Positions 27,411 through 35,587 of a stretch of 64,000 nt of DNA are shown here, piece by piece. Origin of the DNA: Sodalinema lacuna_A (GTDB lineage: Bacteria; Cyanobacteriota; Cyanobacteriia; Cyanobacteriales; Geitlerinemataceae). The first letter of the stretch is position 1. Each line of letters starts with the position of its first letter. The position numbers and the translations under genes were made by a program. The notes beneath the pieces are model-generated. The model made no database searches, was not told the DNA's origin, and saw only the letters and a list, made by a program, of their open reading frames with translations. The stretch covers positions 62,001 through 126,000 of the forward strand of contig FSSI02000001.1 in assembly GCA_900149785.2 (NCBI GenBank). Direction: 5' to 3'.

Positions 27411-28322
27411 TTAACTTTCTTCGTCCTCCTCTCCCTCACCTTCGGCTTCTTCGGCCTCAAGCCGTTGTTGTAGCTCCTCTTGAGATAGGGGCAACAGGGC
27501 TTCGAGTCTAAAAGAGGTCGTGATTTTGGCTTCGGGCTGGCAATTTGGCAACAGACCGTTCTCGTCATAAATAAAGGTCGGAGTCTGTTGGGTTGAGCTA
27601 AACTCACGTAACACTAGCAGCGGTTGAAGTTGCTCAAGCTGCATCAAAATGGCGCGAGTTTGGGCAAAATTCCCCTCTAGCTGTACGTCATAGGTTTGAC
27701 GTTTAAGCTGTCCATTGGCTTGTCTGCCAAAGGAGTTATCGGTGACTAACTCATAGCCATCTGATGTGATGTTGGCCGCATTGCTACCCCGTTGACTTCC
27801 GGGAAAAATGGGTTCAAATTGTTGTAGTTCAGCTTGAGTAAAGAAGCCATCGATCCGACTGTTGAAATCGGCGTACTCCTGCAACAGTCCTGAGGGACAA
27901 CCCTGAGCGACTAAGCGAGTGCGAATCTCGTCGGAACTGAGATTGGCGTTGCGCTGGTTAATTTGTTGGTTAACGTCTAAGACTAGGGTTTCGAGGCTAT
28001 CGGGATTAGCAAACATTGATAAGACTTCTTCCTGAAGGGCTTGCACCTCATCCCGTTCAGCTTCAGCTTGCTCAATTTGCTGTTGGATATTGCCTTGAGC
28101 ATCAATCTGAGTCTCTTTTTCGGCAATTTCGACCTGTAGCTCTTGGCGATCGCCCCACAGGGGTTGAACTAACTTGAGACCGATACCCACAGCTCCCGCT
28201 AACCCGAGAGCTGCAATCAGCACACCCAAAATGGTTGGGGAGAGGGTCACTCCCATAAAGACTAAACCATCAGGGGCTTCTAAGTCTTCACCGGTCACAA
28301 AATCGTTGTCGTCGTATGCCAT
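27411..28322 (-). CDS. pilO: Type IV pilus alignment protein PilO
   Basis: A 303-residue bitopic protein. One membrane helix lies near the N-terminus (TILGVLIAALGLAGAVGIG). A coiled coil follows (ELQVEIAEKETQIDAQGN; IEQAEAERDEVQALQEEVL), then a ferredoxin-like periplasmic domain (YDVQLEGNFAQTRAILMQLEQLQP). The C-terminus is a glutamate-rich acidic tail (AEEAEGEGEEDEE), longer than in proteobacterial PilO. It pairs with PilN to form the inner-membrane alignment subcomplex. It starts 4 bp after the pilN stop, so translation is coupled. Confidence 0.93.
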   Translation of the reverse strand: MAYDDNDFVTGEDLEAPDGLVFMGVTLSPTILGVLIAALGLAGAVGIGLKLVQPLWGDRQELQVEIAEKETQIDAQGNIQQQIEQAEAERDEVQALQEEVLSMFANPDSLETLVLDVNQQINQRNANLSSDEIRTRLVAQGCPSGLLQEYADFNSRIDGFFTQAELQQFEPIFPGSQRGSNAANITSDGYELVTDNSFGRQANGQLKRQTYDVQLEGNFAQTRAILMQLEQLQPLLVLREFSSTQQTPTFIYDENGLLPNCQPEAKITTSFRLEALLPLSQEELQQRLEAEEAEGEGEEDEES

Positions 28323-28326
28323 GATT

Positions 28327-29109
28327 CTAAATTACCCCTCTGCGTTGAAGTTCTTGGATACGGTTGACTAACCCCAATGCACCTTTACGTTGAAGTTCCT
28401 GTAGGATGTCAGTGGCCGGAACCTCACGCACTTGGGTTTGAATGGTGAAGGCGACAACCTGCGACAACTCCAGACGATTGCGAGTTTCGCTGAAGGTGAT
28501 GCTTTGGGCGTTATAGTCCTCCATCTGAGCATTGACTAAATGAGTGCCGGACCCGAGATAGAGATTCGACTCTTTCAACAAGAGAACGAAGTCATTCACA
28601 TCATTAAACGACTGAGCTATCCCGCGAATCATCACCACCGAGGGTGGACGGCCGGACTCCGTCGCTTGCGCCTGTGGGCCACCTTGTGGCGGTTCATCGG
28701 TTTCTTCGACACTTTGGATGCGAACTCCGAGGGGACTGCGATCGCGCAAATCCTGTAATAGCGCCGACCAAGGCGAAATATAATTAAACACCCCTGCCAA
28801 CGCATCGGTTTGCGCCCGGATTTGCTGAACCTCCTCCTGAATCTCTCTTAAACGATTCTCTTCTCGCTGATAACTTCCTAACTCCGCATCGAGTTCATCT
28901 CGTTCGGCTTGCAACTTGGGAATTTCTATCTGAGCCAGATAGAGCCAAGCACCGCCCACGACGGCTAAACACGCTACAGCAAAGGCTCCACCGGCGATGA
29001 GCGGCATATTGTTGCCCCCCTGTTGCCGCTGACGGCTCGGTTTCGCCTTCACCGATTCCGGACGATACTCCGGGCGATCGTTGAGGAAATTAATCTCGAT
29101 GTTATACAT
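28327..29109 (-). CDS. pilN: Type IV pilus alignment protein PilN
   Basis: A 260-residue protein opening with MYNIEINFLNDRPEYRP; the INFLNDRP block corresponds to the INLLP segment that binds PilM. A membrane helix follows (LIAGGAFAVACLAVVGGAWLYL), then a coiled coil (LQAERDELDAELGSYQREE) and a PilN domain (IRGIAQSFNDVNDFVLLLKE). It sits between PilM (cytoplasmic) and PilO in the inner-membrane platform. It lies 4 bp after pilM and 4 bp before pilO. Confidence 0.95.
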   Translation of the reverse strand: MYNIEINFLNDRPEYRPESVKAKPSRQRQQGGNNMPLIAGGAFAVACLAVVGGAWLYLAQIEIPKLQAERDELDAELGSYQREENRLREIQEEVQQIRAQTDALAGVFNYISPWSALLQDLRDRSPLGVRIQSVEETDEPPQGGPQAQATESGRPPSVVMIRGIAQSFNDVNDFVLLLKESNLYLGSGTHLVNAQMEDYNAQSITFSETRNRLELSQVVAFTIQTQVREVPATDILQELQRKGALGLVNRIQELQRRGVI

Positions 29110-29113
29110 AGTG

Positions 29114-30229
29114 TTAGACCTCCCGTAGTCCCAGACCTAAGACAACCCCCAGTCCGGGACGTTGGACGAGGGGGACTTCTTCTTCGCTCATCTCCAATCC
29201 TAGCGCAGCCACCGGGTCAACTTGACTGGTTGGAATACTCAGCCGCTGCATAAAGAACTCATCGAGTTGGCCAACGGCGCTCCCTGGACCGACAAGGAAC
29301 AATTGCGCCACATCCATCACCTCACTTTGGTTGAGGTAAAAGTCGATGGAACGACGAACCTCGTCGGCGAGTTCACCTAAAACTTTCATCATGGCACTGG
29401 TTCCTGGATTGTTGCCGCCCATGGTTCCCATCGTCATACTATCACCGGTATTCACGGGCAAGGTCATCCCTTGCAGGAGTTCGGTGTTACGGGATGGGGG
29501 TAAATTCATGGCTTCTGAGAGCGCACTTTGGATTTGAAAGCTGCCAATCCCGATGGTGCGAGAAAATTGGGGTACACCATCGACGATAACCGAAATTTCG
29601 GTACTGTCGAATTGTAGATCAGCGGTGACCACCACTTCCGATGAGGTAAATTGTTGCAGTTGATCTTGTAGACAGCGTAACACTGAGAAACTGCTGACCT
29701 CCATTACATCGAGGCTCAACCCCGCTTCCTGAAAGACACTGATGTAACTGTCGGTGACTTCTTTGCGCGTGGCCACAAACAGCAGTTGATTTTTTTCCAT
29801 ACCATCCTCGTCCACAAACGAGCCGAGTTTTTGGAAATCTACATCCGCCTCTTCCCGAGGGAAGGGAAGATACAGGCCCGCTTCTTGGTTGACATAATCC
29901 CGTAGTTGGCTTTCATCGTCGAGTTCAACGGGAACCGGAATCAGCCGCACGATCGCCTCGCGACTGGGAATGGCGGTCGCAATATGTTTAGGTTTGATTT
30001 TATGCTCACTCAGCACCGCTTCAATCAGTTCTGACATACTGGGCAAATCGATAATTTGCCCTTCCTGCATCACTCCTTCGGGAACTTCCTCGGAGATGAA
30101 GTGTAGAATCTTATAACCCTGACGCTGTTTTTGCAGTTGCATCACATTGATGCGATCGGGAGATAGTTCAATGCCAATGCCATTCTTGGCTTTGGAGAAT
30201 ATATTTTTGAGGAAGTTGAAGTTAACCAC
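29114..30229 (-). CDS. pilM: Type IV pilus assembly protein PilM (actin-like)
   Basis: A 371-residue protein starting at GTG 30229. It has the actin/FtsA-like fold with GIELSPDRINVMQLQK as the first phosphate-binding strand, TAIPSREAIVRLIPVP, and a later LFLVGPGSAVGQLDEFFMQRL. PilM binds ATP and the N-terminus of PilN on the cytoplasmic face of the pilus platform. It is the first gene of the minus-strand run pilM-N-O-Q. A 13-bp tandem repeat lies immediately upstream of the start. Confidence 0.96.
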   Translation of the reverse strand: MVNFNFLKNIFSKAKNGIGIELSPDRINVMQLQKQRQGYKILHFISEEVPEGVMQEGQIIDLPSMSELIEAVLSEHKIKPKHIATAIPSREAIVRLIPVPVELDDESQLRDYVNQEAGLYLPFPREEADVDFQKLGSFVDEDGMEKNQLLFVATRKEVTDSYISVFQEAGLSLDVMEVSSFSVLRCLQDQLQQFTSSEVVVTADLQFDSTEISVIVDGVPQFSRTIGIGSFQIQSALSEAMNLPPSRNTELLQGMTLPVNTGDSMTMGTMGGNNPGTSAMMKVLGELADEVRRSIDFYLNQSEVMDVAQLFLVGPGSAVGQLDEFFMQRLSIPTSQVDPVAALGLEMSEEEVPLVQRPGLGVVLGLGLREV

Positions 30230-30246
30230 TGTATTTAGTCACTAGA

Positions 30247-30294
30247 TTGAGCCAGAGTGTTGAGCCAGAGTGTTGAGCCAGAGTGTTGAGCCAG
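30247..30294. repeat. 13-bp tandem repeat upstream of pilM
   Basis: Three perfect copies of TTGAGCCAGAGTG start at 30247, 30260 and 30273, with a fourth partial copy. They begin 18 bp upstream of the pilM start and so lie in its leader or promoter. Confidence 0.92.
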
Positions 30295-30468
30295 GGGATT
30301 CAGGTCATGGGAGTGATGACGAGAGAATGAAGCACTTGGCCATCCTATGAGCAGCCATTGATAACAGGCGATCGCCGTGGCTCCATTCTATCTGCTTAAC
30401 CTCGATTTGCTTCATGTCTCAACGCCTTCTGTACCCGAACAGAACCCTAACCGAGCCAACCTTCAACA

Positions 30469-31797
30469 ATGCCAATGAGGATGCCCAAGAACAACCGCCG
30501 ACGTCAAGGAATACGGACAAAAATGGTTTTAGGATTGGGATTAACCCTAACCAGCCTACTGCTCGTCCTAGCCTGTGGGAGTCCCCGCACGGTCCGCGAC
30601 GAGACGACGGTTGAGTTCTGGACCATGCAGCTTCAGCCGACCTTTAATGACTATTTTGGCAATCTGATTGAGGCTTTCGAGGCGGAAAATCCCGAGTTAG
30701 AGGTGCGTTGGATTGATGTTCCCTGGTCCGCCATGAAGGCTCGTATTCTCACCTCAGTCTCGGCTCGAACCGCGCCGGATCTGGTGAATCTCAACCCCGG
30801 ATTTTCCGCGCTACTGGCGGGACGCGGGGCCTGGCTGAACTTGGATGAGTCCATCTCCGAGGAGGTGCGATCGCAGTATCTCGAAAATATCTGGGACGCC
30901 AGCCGCTTTGAGGGCCAGAGTTTTGGTATTCCCTGGTATCTCACGACTCGGATTACGATTTATAACGAGGCCCTGTTGGCTGAAGCCGGTATCGAGGAGC
31001 CTCCCCAAACCTATGAAGCCTTAGCAACGGTGGCCCAACAGGTGCGAGAGGAAACGGGCAAATATGCCTTTTTTGTCACCTTTGCAACGAATGACTCGGG
31101 GGAAGTGTTGGAGTCATTGGTGCAAATGGGGGTGCAACTGCTCAACGACGACGGAACCGCCGCCTTTAACTCCCCCGAAGGAGTGGCGGCGTTTAACTAT
31201 TGGCGGCGACTCTATCAGGAGGGATGGCTCCCCCGCGAGGTCTTAACTCAAGGCCATCAACGGGCGATCGAACTCTATCAGGCCGGGGAACTGGCCTTAG
31301 TGGCCACCGGTCCTCAGTTCTTCCAAACCATCACCAACAACGCCCCAGATATCGCCGCCGTTTCCCGAGCGGCCCCCCAGATTACCGGTAAAACGGGCAA
31401 AATCTCTGTTGCGGTGATGAATGTACTCATTCCCCGCGATACGGTTAATCCCGAGGGTGCGATCGCCTTCGCACTCTTTCTGACCAATCCCGACAATCAA
31501 CTGGCCTTTTCCCAAGCGGCCAATACCCTACCCTCGACGCGGGAGACCTTGAACCACCCGTATTTTCAGGAGTTGGGACCCAACGCCGAGCCAGTCGATC
31601 AGGCCCGGATCATAAGTGCAGAACAATTGGAACGAGCCGAGGTTTTAATTCCCCCTCAGTCCAATGTCAACGACTTGCAGGAAATCCTCTATGACAACTT
31701 ACAGGCGGTGCTATTGGGGCAGAAAACGACTGAGGCGGCCCTAGCCGATGCTGAACAAGACTGGAATGCGATCGCCAGCTCCCTGAATGCGCCTTAA
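30469..31797 (+). CDS. ABC transporter substrate-binding lipoprotein, sugar type
   Basis: A 442-residue family 1 solute-binding protein. A lipoprotein signal ends LLLVLACG with the lipidated Cys near residue 36. The fold shows VEFWTMQLQPTFNDYFGNLI, LEVRWIDVPWSAMKARIL, APDLVNLNPGF and YFQELGPNAEPVDQARI, typical of oligosaccharide/glycerol-type binding proteins. It should deliver a sugar to MalFG-like permeases in the inner membrane, but no permease or ATPase gene is adjacent. Three in-frame ATGs (30469, 30475, 30481) compete as starts. The stop codon lies within an 11-bp tandem duplication (31786-31807). The substrate cannot be told. Confidence 0.92.
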   Translation: MPMRMPKNNRRRQGIRTKMVLGLGLTLTSLLLVLACGSPRTVRDETTVEFWTMQLQPTFNDYFGNLIEAFEAENPELEVRWIDVPWSAMKARILTSVSARTAPDLVNLNPGFSALLAGRGAWLNLDESISEEVRSQYLENIWDASRFEGQSFGIPWYLTTRITIYNEALLAEAGIEEPPQTYEALATVAQQVREETGKYAFFVTFATNDSGEVLESLVQMGVQLLNDDGTAAFNSPEGVAAFNYWRRLYQEGWLPREVLTQGHQRAIELYQAGELALVATGPQFFQTITNNAPDIAAVSRAAPQITGKTGKISVAVMNVLIPRDTVNPEGAIAFALFLTNPDNQLAFSQAANTLPSTRETLNHPYFQELGPNAEPVDQARIISAEQLERAEVLIPPQSNVNDLQEILYDNLQAVLLGQKTTEAALADAEQDWNAIASSLNAP

Positions 31798-31822
31798 ATG
31801 CGCCTTAAATGCTCCCTAGAGC

Positions 31823-32077
31823 TTAGTTAGAAGGGTCTTTCGGGACATCCGTCTCCAATAGCCCCGCTTGAGCGACCAGTCGCGGAAAAACCAGGACAAA
31901 ATAGCCCATCCAAGCCGATAGGGGGATAGCCACAAGAACCGTTAGCCAAACCCGATGCAAAACCAACCAACTGGCTGCAATCAAGCCCAGGCCCGTCAAC
32001 AGAATTGACCAAGGTTGACACCACCAAGGCTTATAGTGCCAAACCGTCGGAGTTGAGGTGCGATCGCCGTCAGACAT
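31823..32077 (-). CDS. Small two-helix membrane protein (DUF6737-like)
   Basis: An 84-residue protein with WHYKPWWCQPWSILLTG, then two membrane helices (ILLTGLGLIAASWLVLH and VWLTVLVAIPLSAWMGYFVLV) and a charged tail. The WxYKPWWCQPWSI block is typical of a small cyanobacterial membrane family that I recall as DUF6737; this identification is from memory. The function is unknown. It converges with the binding-protein gene (26-bp gap). Confidence 0.75.
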   Translation of the reverse strand: MSDGDRTSTPTVWHYKPWWCQPWSILLTGLGLIAASWLVLHRVWLTVLVAIPLSAWMGYFVLVFPRLVAQAGLLETDVPKDPSN

Positions 32078-32322
32078 AAGACCGTTGATAATTGCAGTGA
32101 TAATTGTAGTGATAATTTCAGTGAGCCGTTAACAACTATGACACGCCTCAGACCATCGCGATTCAAAGACCTCGACCTGAATCACTCCTGGAAATGAGTT
32201 ATGGTGGTAAGCTGACTGAAGACCCTGGTTTGTTGGCCCGATGACCTTCACCTTAGCTGACCCTAGCTAAAACAGGGCCAAAAACCTAACGCTTGCAACA
32301 GATATTAGGAGAGATTTTATCA

Positions 32323-34920
32323 ATGGCGGTTGCAGTTGACCAGCTACTCACGCCAGACATTTCGCGCCCCGCTCGTTACCTCGGTAACGAACTCGGAGCC
32401 GTGCGTAAATCCTGGCAAGATGCCGAAGTGCGTTGGGTCTTGACCTATCCCGAAGTGTACGAAGTGGGTGCGTCAAACCTAGGACATATTATCCTCTACA
32501 GTATTCTCAACGCCCAGCCCCGCCAACTGTGCGATCGCGCCTACCTCCCGGCCATGGACTTAATCGAAAAGTTGCGGGAGACGGACACCCCCCTCTTCGC
32601 CGTCGAGGCCCATCGCCCCCTCAAAGAGTTTGACATTCTCGGCTTTAGCCTCAGCTACGAACTCGGGGCCACCAATATCCTGGAAATGCTCACCCTGGCC
32701 GGGATTCCCCTCACCTGGGGCGAACGTCTCCGTCGTGGCCTCGAAGACCCCCTCATCTTCGCCGGTGGACAAACCGCCACCTCCAACCCGGAACCCTACG
32801 CCGACTTTCTTGATTTCGTGGCCCTCGGCGATGGCGAAGAATTGCTACCGGAAATTGGCCTCGTCATCGAAGAAGCCAAACGAGCCGGATTGAGCCGCAA
32901 AGACCTCTTACTCGACTTAGCCCAGGTTCCCGGCGTGTACGTCCCCATGTTTTACGACATGGCCGAGGATGGCTCAGTCCGCCCCAACCATCCCCAAGTC
33001 CCAGAACGGGTCTTGCGGCGGGTTGCGCCCCCAATGCCCGCCTATTCCATCGGCTTGGTTCCCTATATCGAAACCGTCCACGATCGCCTCACCGTGGAAA
33101 TTCGCCGGGGTTGCACCCGTGGTTGTCGTTTCTGTCAACCGGGAATGCTGACTCGGCCCGCCCGAGATGTGAACCCAGAACAGGTGGTCAATACCATCGA
33201 AAAAGGGATGCGGGCCACAGGCTATAACGAGTTTTCTCTGTTATCCCTAAGCTGTTCCGATTATCTGTCATTACCTGCTGTGGGCATGGAAGTCAAGAAT
33301 CGTTTACAAAACGATAACATTTCCCTGTCTCTGCCCAGCCAGCGGGTCGATCGCTTCGACGAGAACATCGCCAATATCATCGGCGGAACCCGTCAATCGG
33401 GGTTAACCTTCGCCCCCGAAGCCGGAACCCAGCGGATGCGGGATATCATCAACAAAGGACTCACCAACGAAGAACTCTTGCGGGGGGTGAAAACCGCCTA
33501 CGAGCAAGGTTGGGACAAAGTGAAGCTCTACTTTATGATTGGGCTTCCCGGTGAAACGGATGCCGATGTCATCGGTATTGCCGAAACCGTGCGCTGGTTG
33601 CAACAAGAATGTCGCAGTCAGAAACGGCGACGCTTTCACATCAACTTAACCATTTCCAACTTCACCCCTAAACCCCATACTCCCTTCCAGTGGCATAGTG
33701 TCTCGACGAGTGAGTTTTTACGCAAACAAGATCTGTTGCGACAAGAATTTAAGCGAATGCGGGGCGTTAAAGCCAACTTTACCGACGTTCGCATCTCGGC
33801 CATGGAGGACTTTGTGGGCCGGGGCGATCGCCGTCTCGGTCCTGTGATTCGCCGCGCCTGGGAACTCGGGGCCGGGATGGATGCTTGGTGGGAAAGCCTC
33901 GATCGCGCCTATCACGCCTGGGAGGTGGCGATCGACGAATCCGGCCTAACCTGGAAATATCGCCAAGTCGAATCCGGAGAATGGAATCTCTTTAAAGACG
34001 ATCAGGGCAACATCGATAACAGCCAATCCCTCGATGCGCCCCTTCCCTGGGACTATCTCAACACCGGCATCGACAAAACCTGGCTCAAACAGGACCTACA
34101 ACGCGCCCTCGAAGCCGCTACCGTTCCCGACTGTGCCTATGAAGGCTGTTCCCACTGCGGCGTATGTACCCCCGACTTTGGCCATAATATCGTCGAAACC
34201 CCTCCCCCCATCCCCCACTTCGTCGGTCATTTCAAACCCAACACCCACCGCGAACAGCGGCTGCGGGTTCGCATGGGCAAACTCGGCGACATGGCCCTAA
34301 TTGGCCATTTAGACTTTGCCCGTCTCCTCGATCGCGCCATCCGTCGAGCGGCCCTGCCCATCTCCTTCAGCGGCGGCTATCATCCTAGTCCCCGCATCTC
34401 CCCCGCCAACGCCCTGCAACTCGGGGCCACCAGCGACGGGGAAGTCGTGGAATTTGACCTCACCGAACCCCTCGATGCCGAGGAATTTAAACAGCGGTTA
34501 CGGGAGCAACTGCCGCCGCAAATGCCCATCCACGAGGTCGAGGTTGTCCCCGTTAAAGGCTTAGCCGCCACCCGAGTCTTGGAACGCGCCCAATATCAAC
34601 TGACCTTGGCCAGTCCCCAGGGAGAGTGGGCCACATGGGTTGACGCGGTGAACCAGGCCTCAGAACTGTGGAGCGAACATCGCAGCAAATCTGGAAAAAT
34701 TCGGGCCATTAACCTCAGAGAACGACTGTTTGCCCTAGACTATGTAGACTCGTCCCATCCCGACCAAGCCGTCATTGCCTATGAAGGAAGTTGTCGTAAC
34801 GATGGGACGCTGTTGCGGCCATCCCAAGTGGTGGAAATGCTCGAAGCCGTCTCCGGTGTCGAGATCGAATTGCAGCATGTGCATCGTCAACGGCTCATTT
34901 TTCGCCCGGAAACACCGTAG
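32323..34920 (+). CDS. B12-binding radical SAM protein with C-terminal DUF2344
   Basis: An 865-residue protein from ATG 32323, with a TTAGGAGAG ribosome-binding site 10 nt upstream. The N-terminal third carries a B12-binding-like fold (YPEVYEVGASNLGHIILYSI; FDILGFSLSYELGATNIL). The radical SAM core has CTRGCRFC (Cys264, Cys268, Cys271), which binds a 4Fe-4S cluster. The C-terminal DUF2344 segment (about 640-860) includes VRMGKLGDMALIGHLDFARL and GGYHPSPRISPANALQLG. A cysteine-rich bridge (CAYEGCSHCGVC) lies before it and could bind another cluster. The architecture is TIGR03960 fused to TIGR03936, common in cyanobacteria, with no settled substrate. It lies upstream of rne, an association that may point to tRNA or ribosomal modification. 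Confidence 0.93.
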   Translation: MAVAVDQLLTPDISRPARYLGNELGAVRKSWQDAEVRWVLTYPEVYEVGASNLGHIILYSILNAQPRQLCDRAYLPAMDLIEKLRETDTPLFAVEAHRPLKEFDILGFSLSYELGATNILEMLTLAGIPLTWGERLRRGLEDPLIFAGGQTATSNPEPYADFLDFVALGDGEELLPEIGLVIEEAKRAGLSRKDLLLDLAQVPGVYVPMFYDMAEDGSVRPNHPQVPERVLRRVAPPMPAYSIGLVPYIETVHDRLTVEIRRGCTRGCRFCQPGMLTRPARDVNPEQVVNTIEKGMRATGYNEFSLLSLSCSDYLSLPAVGMEVKNRLQNDNISLSLPSQRVDRFDENIANIIGGTRQSGLTFAPEAGTQRMRDIINKGLTNEELLRGVKTAYEQGWDKVKLYFMIGLPGETDADVIGIAETVRWLQQECRSQKRRRFHINLTISNFTPKPHTPFQWHSVSTSEFLRKQDLLRQEFKRMRGVKANFTDVRISAMEDFVGRGDRRLGPVIRRAWELGAGMDAWWESLDRAYHAWEVAIDESGLTWKYRQVESGEWNLFKDDQGNIDNSQSLDAPLPWDYLNTGIDKTWLKQDLQRALEAATVPDCAYEGCSHCGVCTPDFGHNIVETPPPIPHFVGHFKPNTHREQRLRVRMGKLGDMALIGHLDFARLLDRAIRRAALPISFSGGYHPSPRISPANALQLGATSDGEVVEFDLTEPLDAEEFKQRLREQLPPQMPIHEVEVVPVKGLAATRVLERAQYQLTLASPQGEWATWVDAVNQASELWSEHRSKSGKIRAINLRERLFALDYVDSSHPDQAVIAYEGSCRNDGTLLRPSQVVEMLEAVSGVEIELQHVHRQRLIFRPETP

Positions 34921-34972
34921 GGGCCAAAGTATTGGCTGATAGCGCCCCCGACACTAAAGCCCTGAAAAAACG

Positions 34973-35587
34973 TGATATAGTGGGGGGTAAAGTACAAATT
35001 CGTACTCAACTATCGCGTCGGGTTTGTCAGCCCCAAGACACCCAACTTTGACCGTTGGGGGATGCGAGTTAGACCCGTGCGAAGGATAACAACCCGTAGG
35101 TTTAAAAAAGATGGGCGGTTCTGACTGGGACTCGTTAGTCTGGCTAACTCCCGTCGGTTCGGTCTACGGTCAGCGTTAACGGCACCCTTGAGAGACGCCG
35201 TCAGAGGTCGATGTCGGAGGATACGGCAGCCCCTCACTGCGATCGTTACGCGCTCAGGCTGGCGACCATTTGCCCAACGTCGTTGGTGATAATCAGATGG
35301 TTTGCCTGTACAGATGTTCCCCACTCCAGTCTTTTCCCAAACGTCCAATTCAGAAGCAAGCCGGTATGCTCCGGTTTCCCATCGCTCGTGCGGAAGCTGA
35401 TCAAACGTGAGGAACTGCTGTCAACGCCAACGATGTTGCAGGACTAAACCGTCTTCGTAGCTCAAAAGCATCGAGTTTTTCAGGATAACGTGACGTTTCC
35501 CCAGCGACGCTTTCATGGCTGCGAATCTCCCGGAGGAGCGCCCCACCCCTTTAACCTCCAAAACTCTAAAAAATTTGAGGAAATTGA
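34973..35587 (+). promoter_or_regulatory. rne promoter (extended -10) and long 5' leader
   Basis: The 667-bp gap before rne holds no supported gene. An extended -10 box (TG, one base, TATAGT, 34973-34981) has no good -35. If used, it gives a leader of about 600 nt. Several hairpins can be drawn in it, for example CCCAA/TTGGG near 35040. RNase E genes in E. coli and cyanobacteria have long leaders that the enzyme itself cuts, giving autoregulation. A similar role here is inference. A GAGGA ribosome-binding site lies just before the ATG at 35588. Confidence 0.55.

Noticed and set aside
34921..35587. RNase P RNA, tmRNA or SRP RNA in the rne leader
   Set aside because: The conserved end sequences of these RNAs are not present; an rne leader is the simpler reading.
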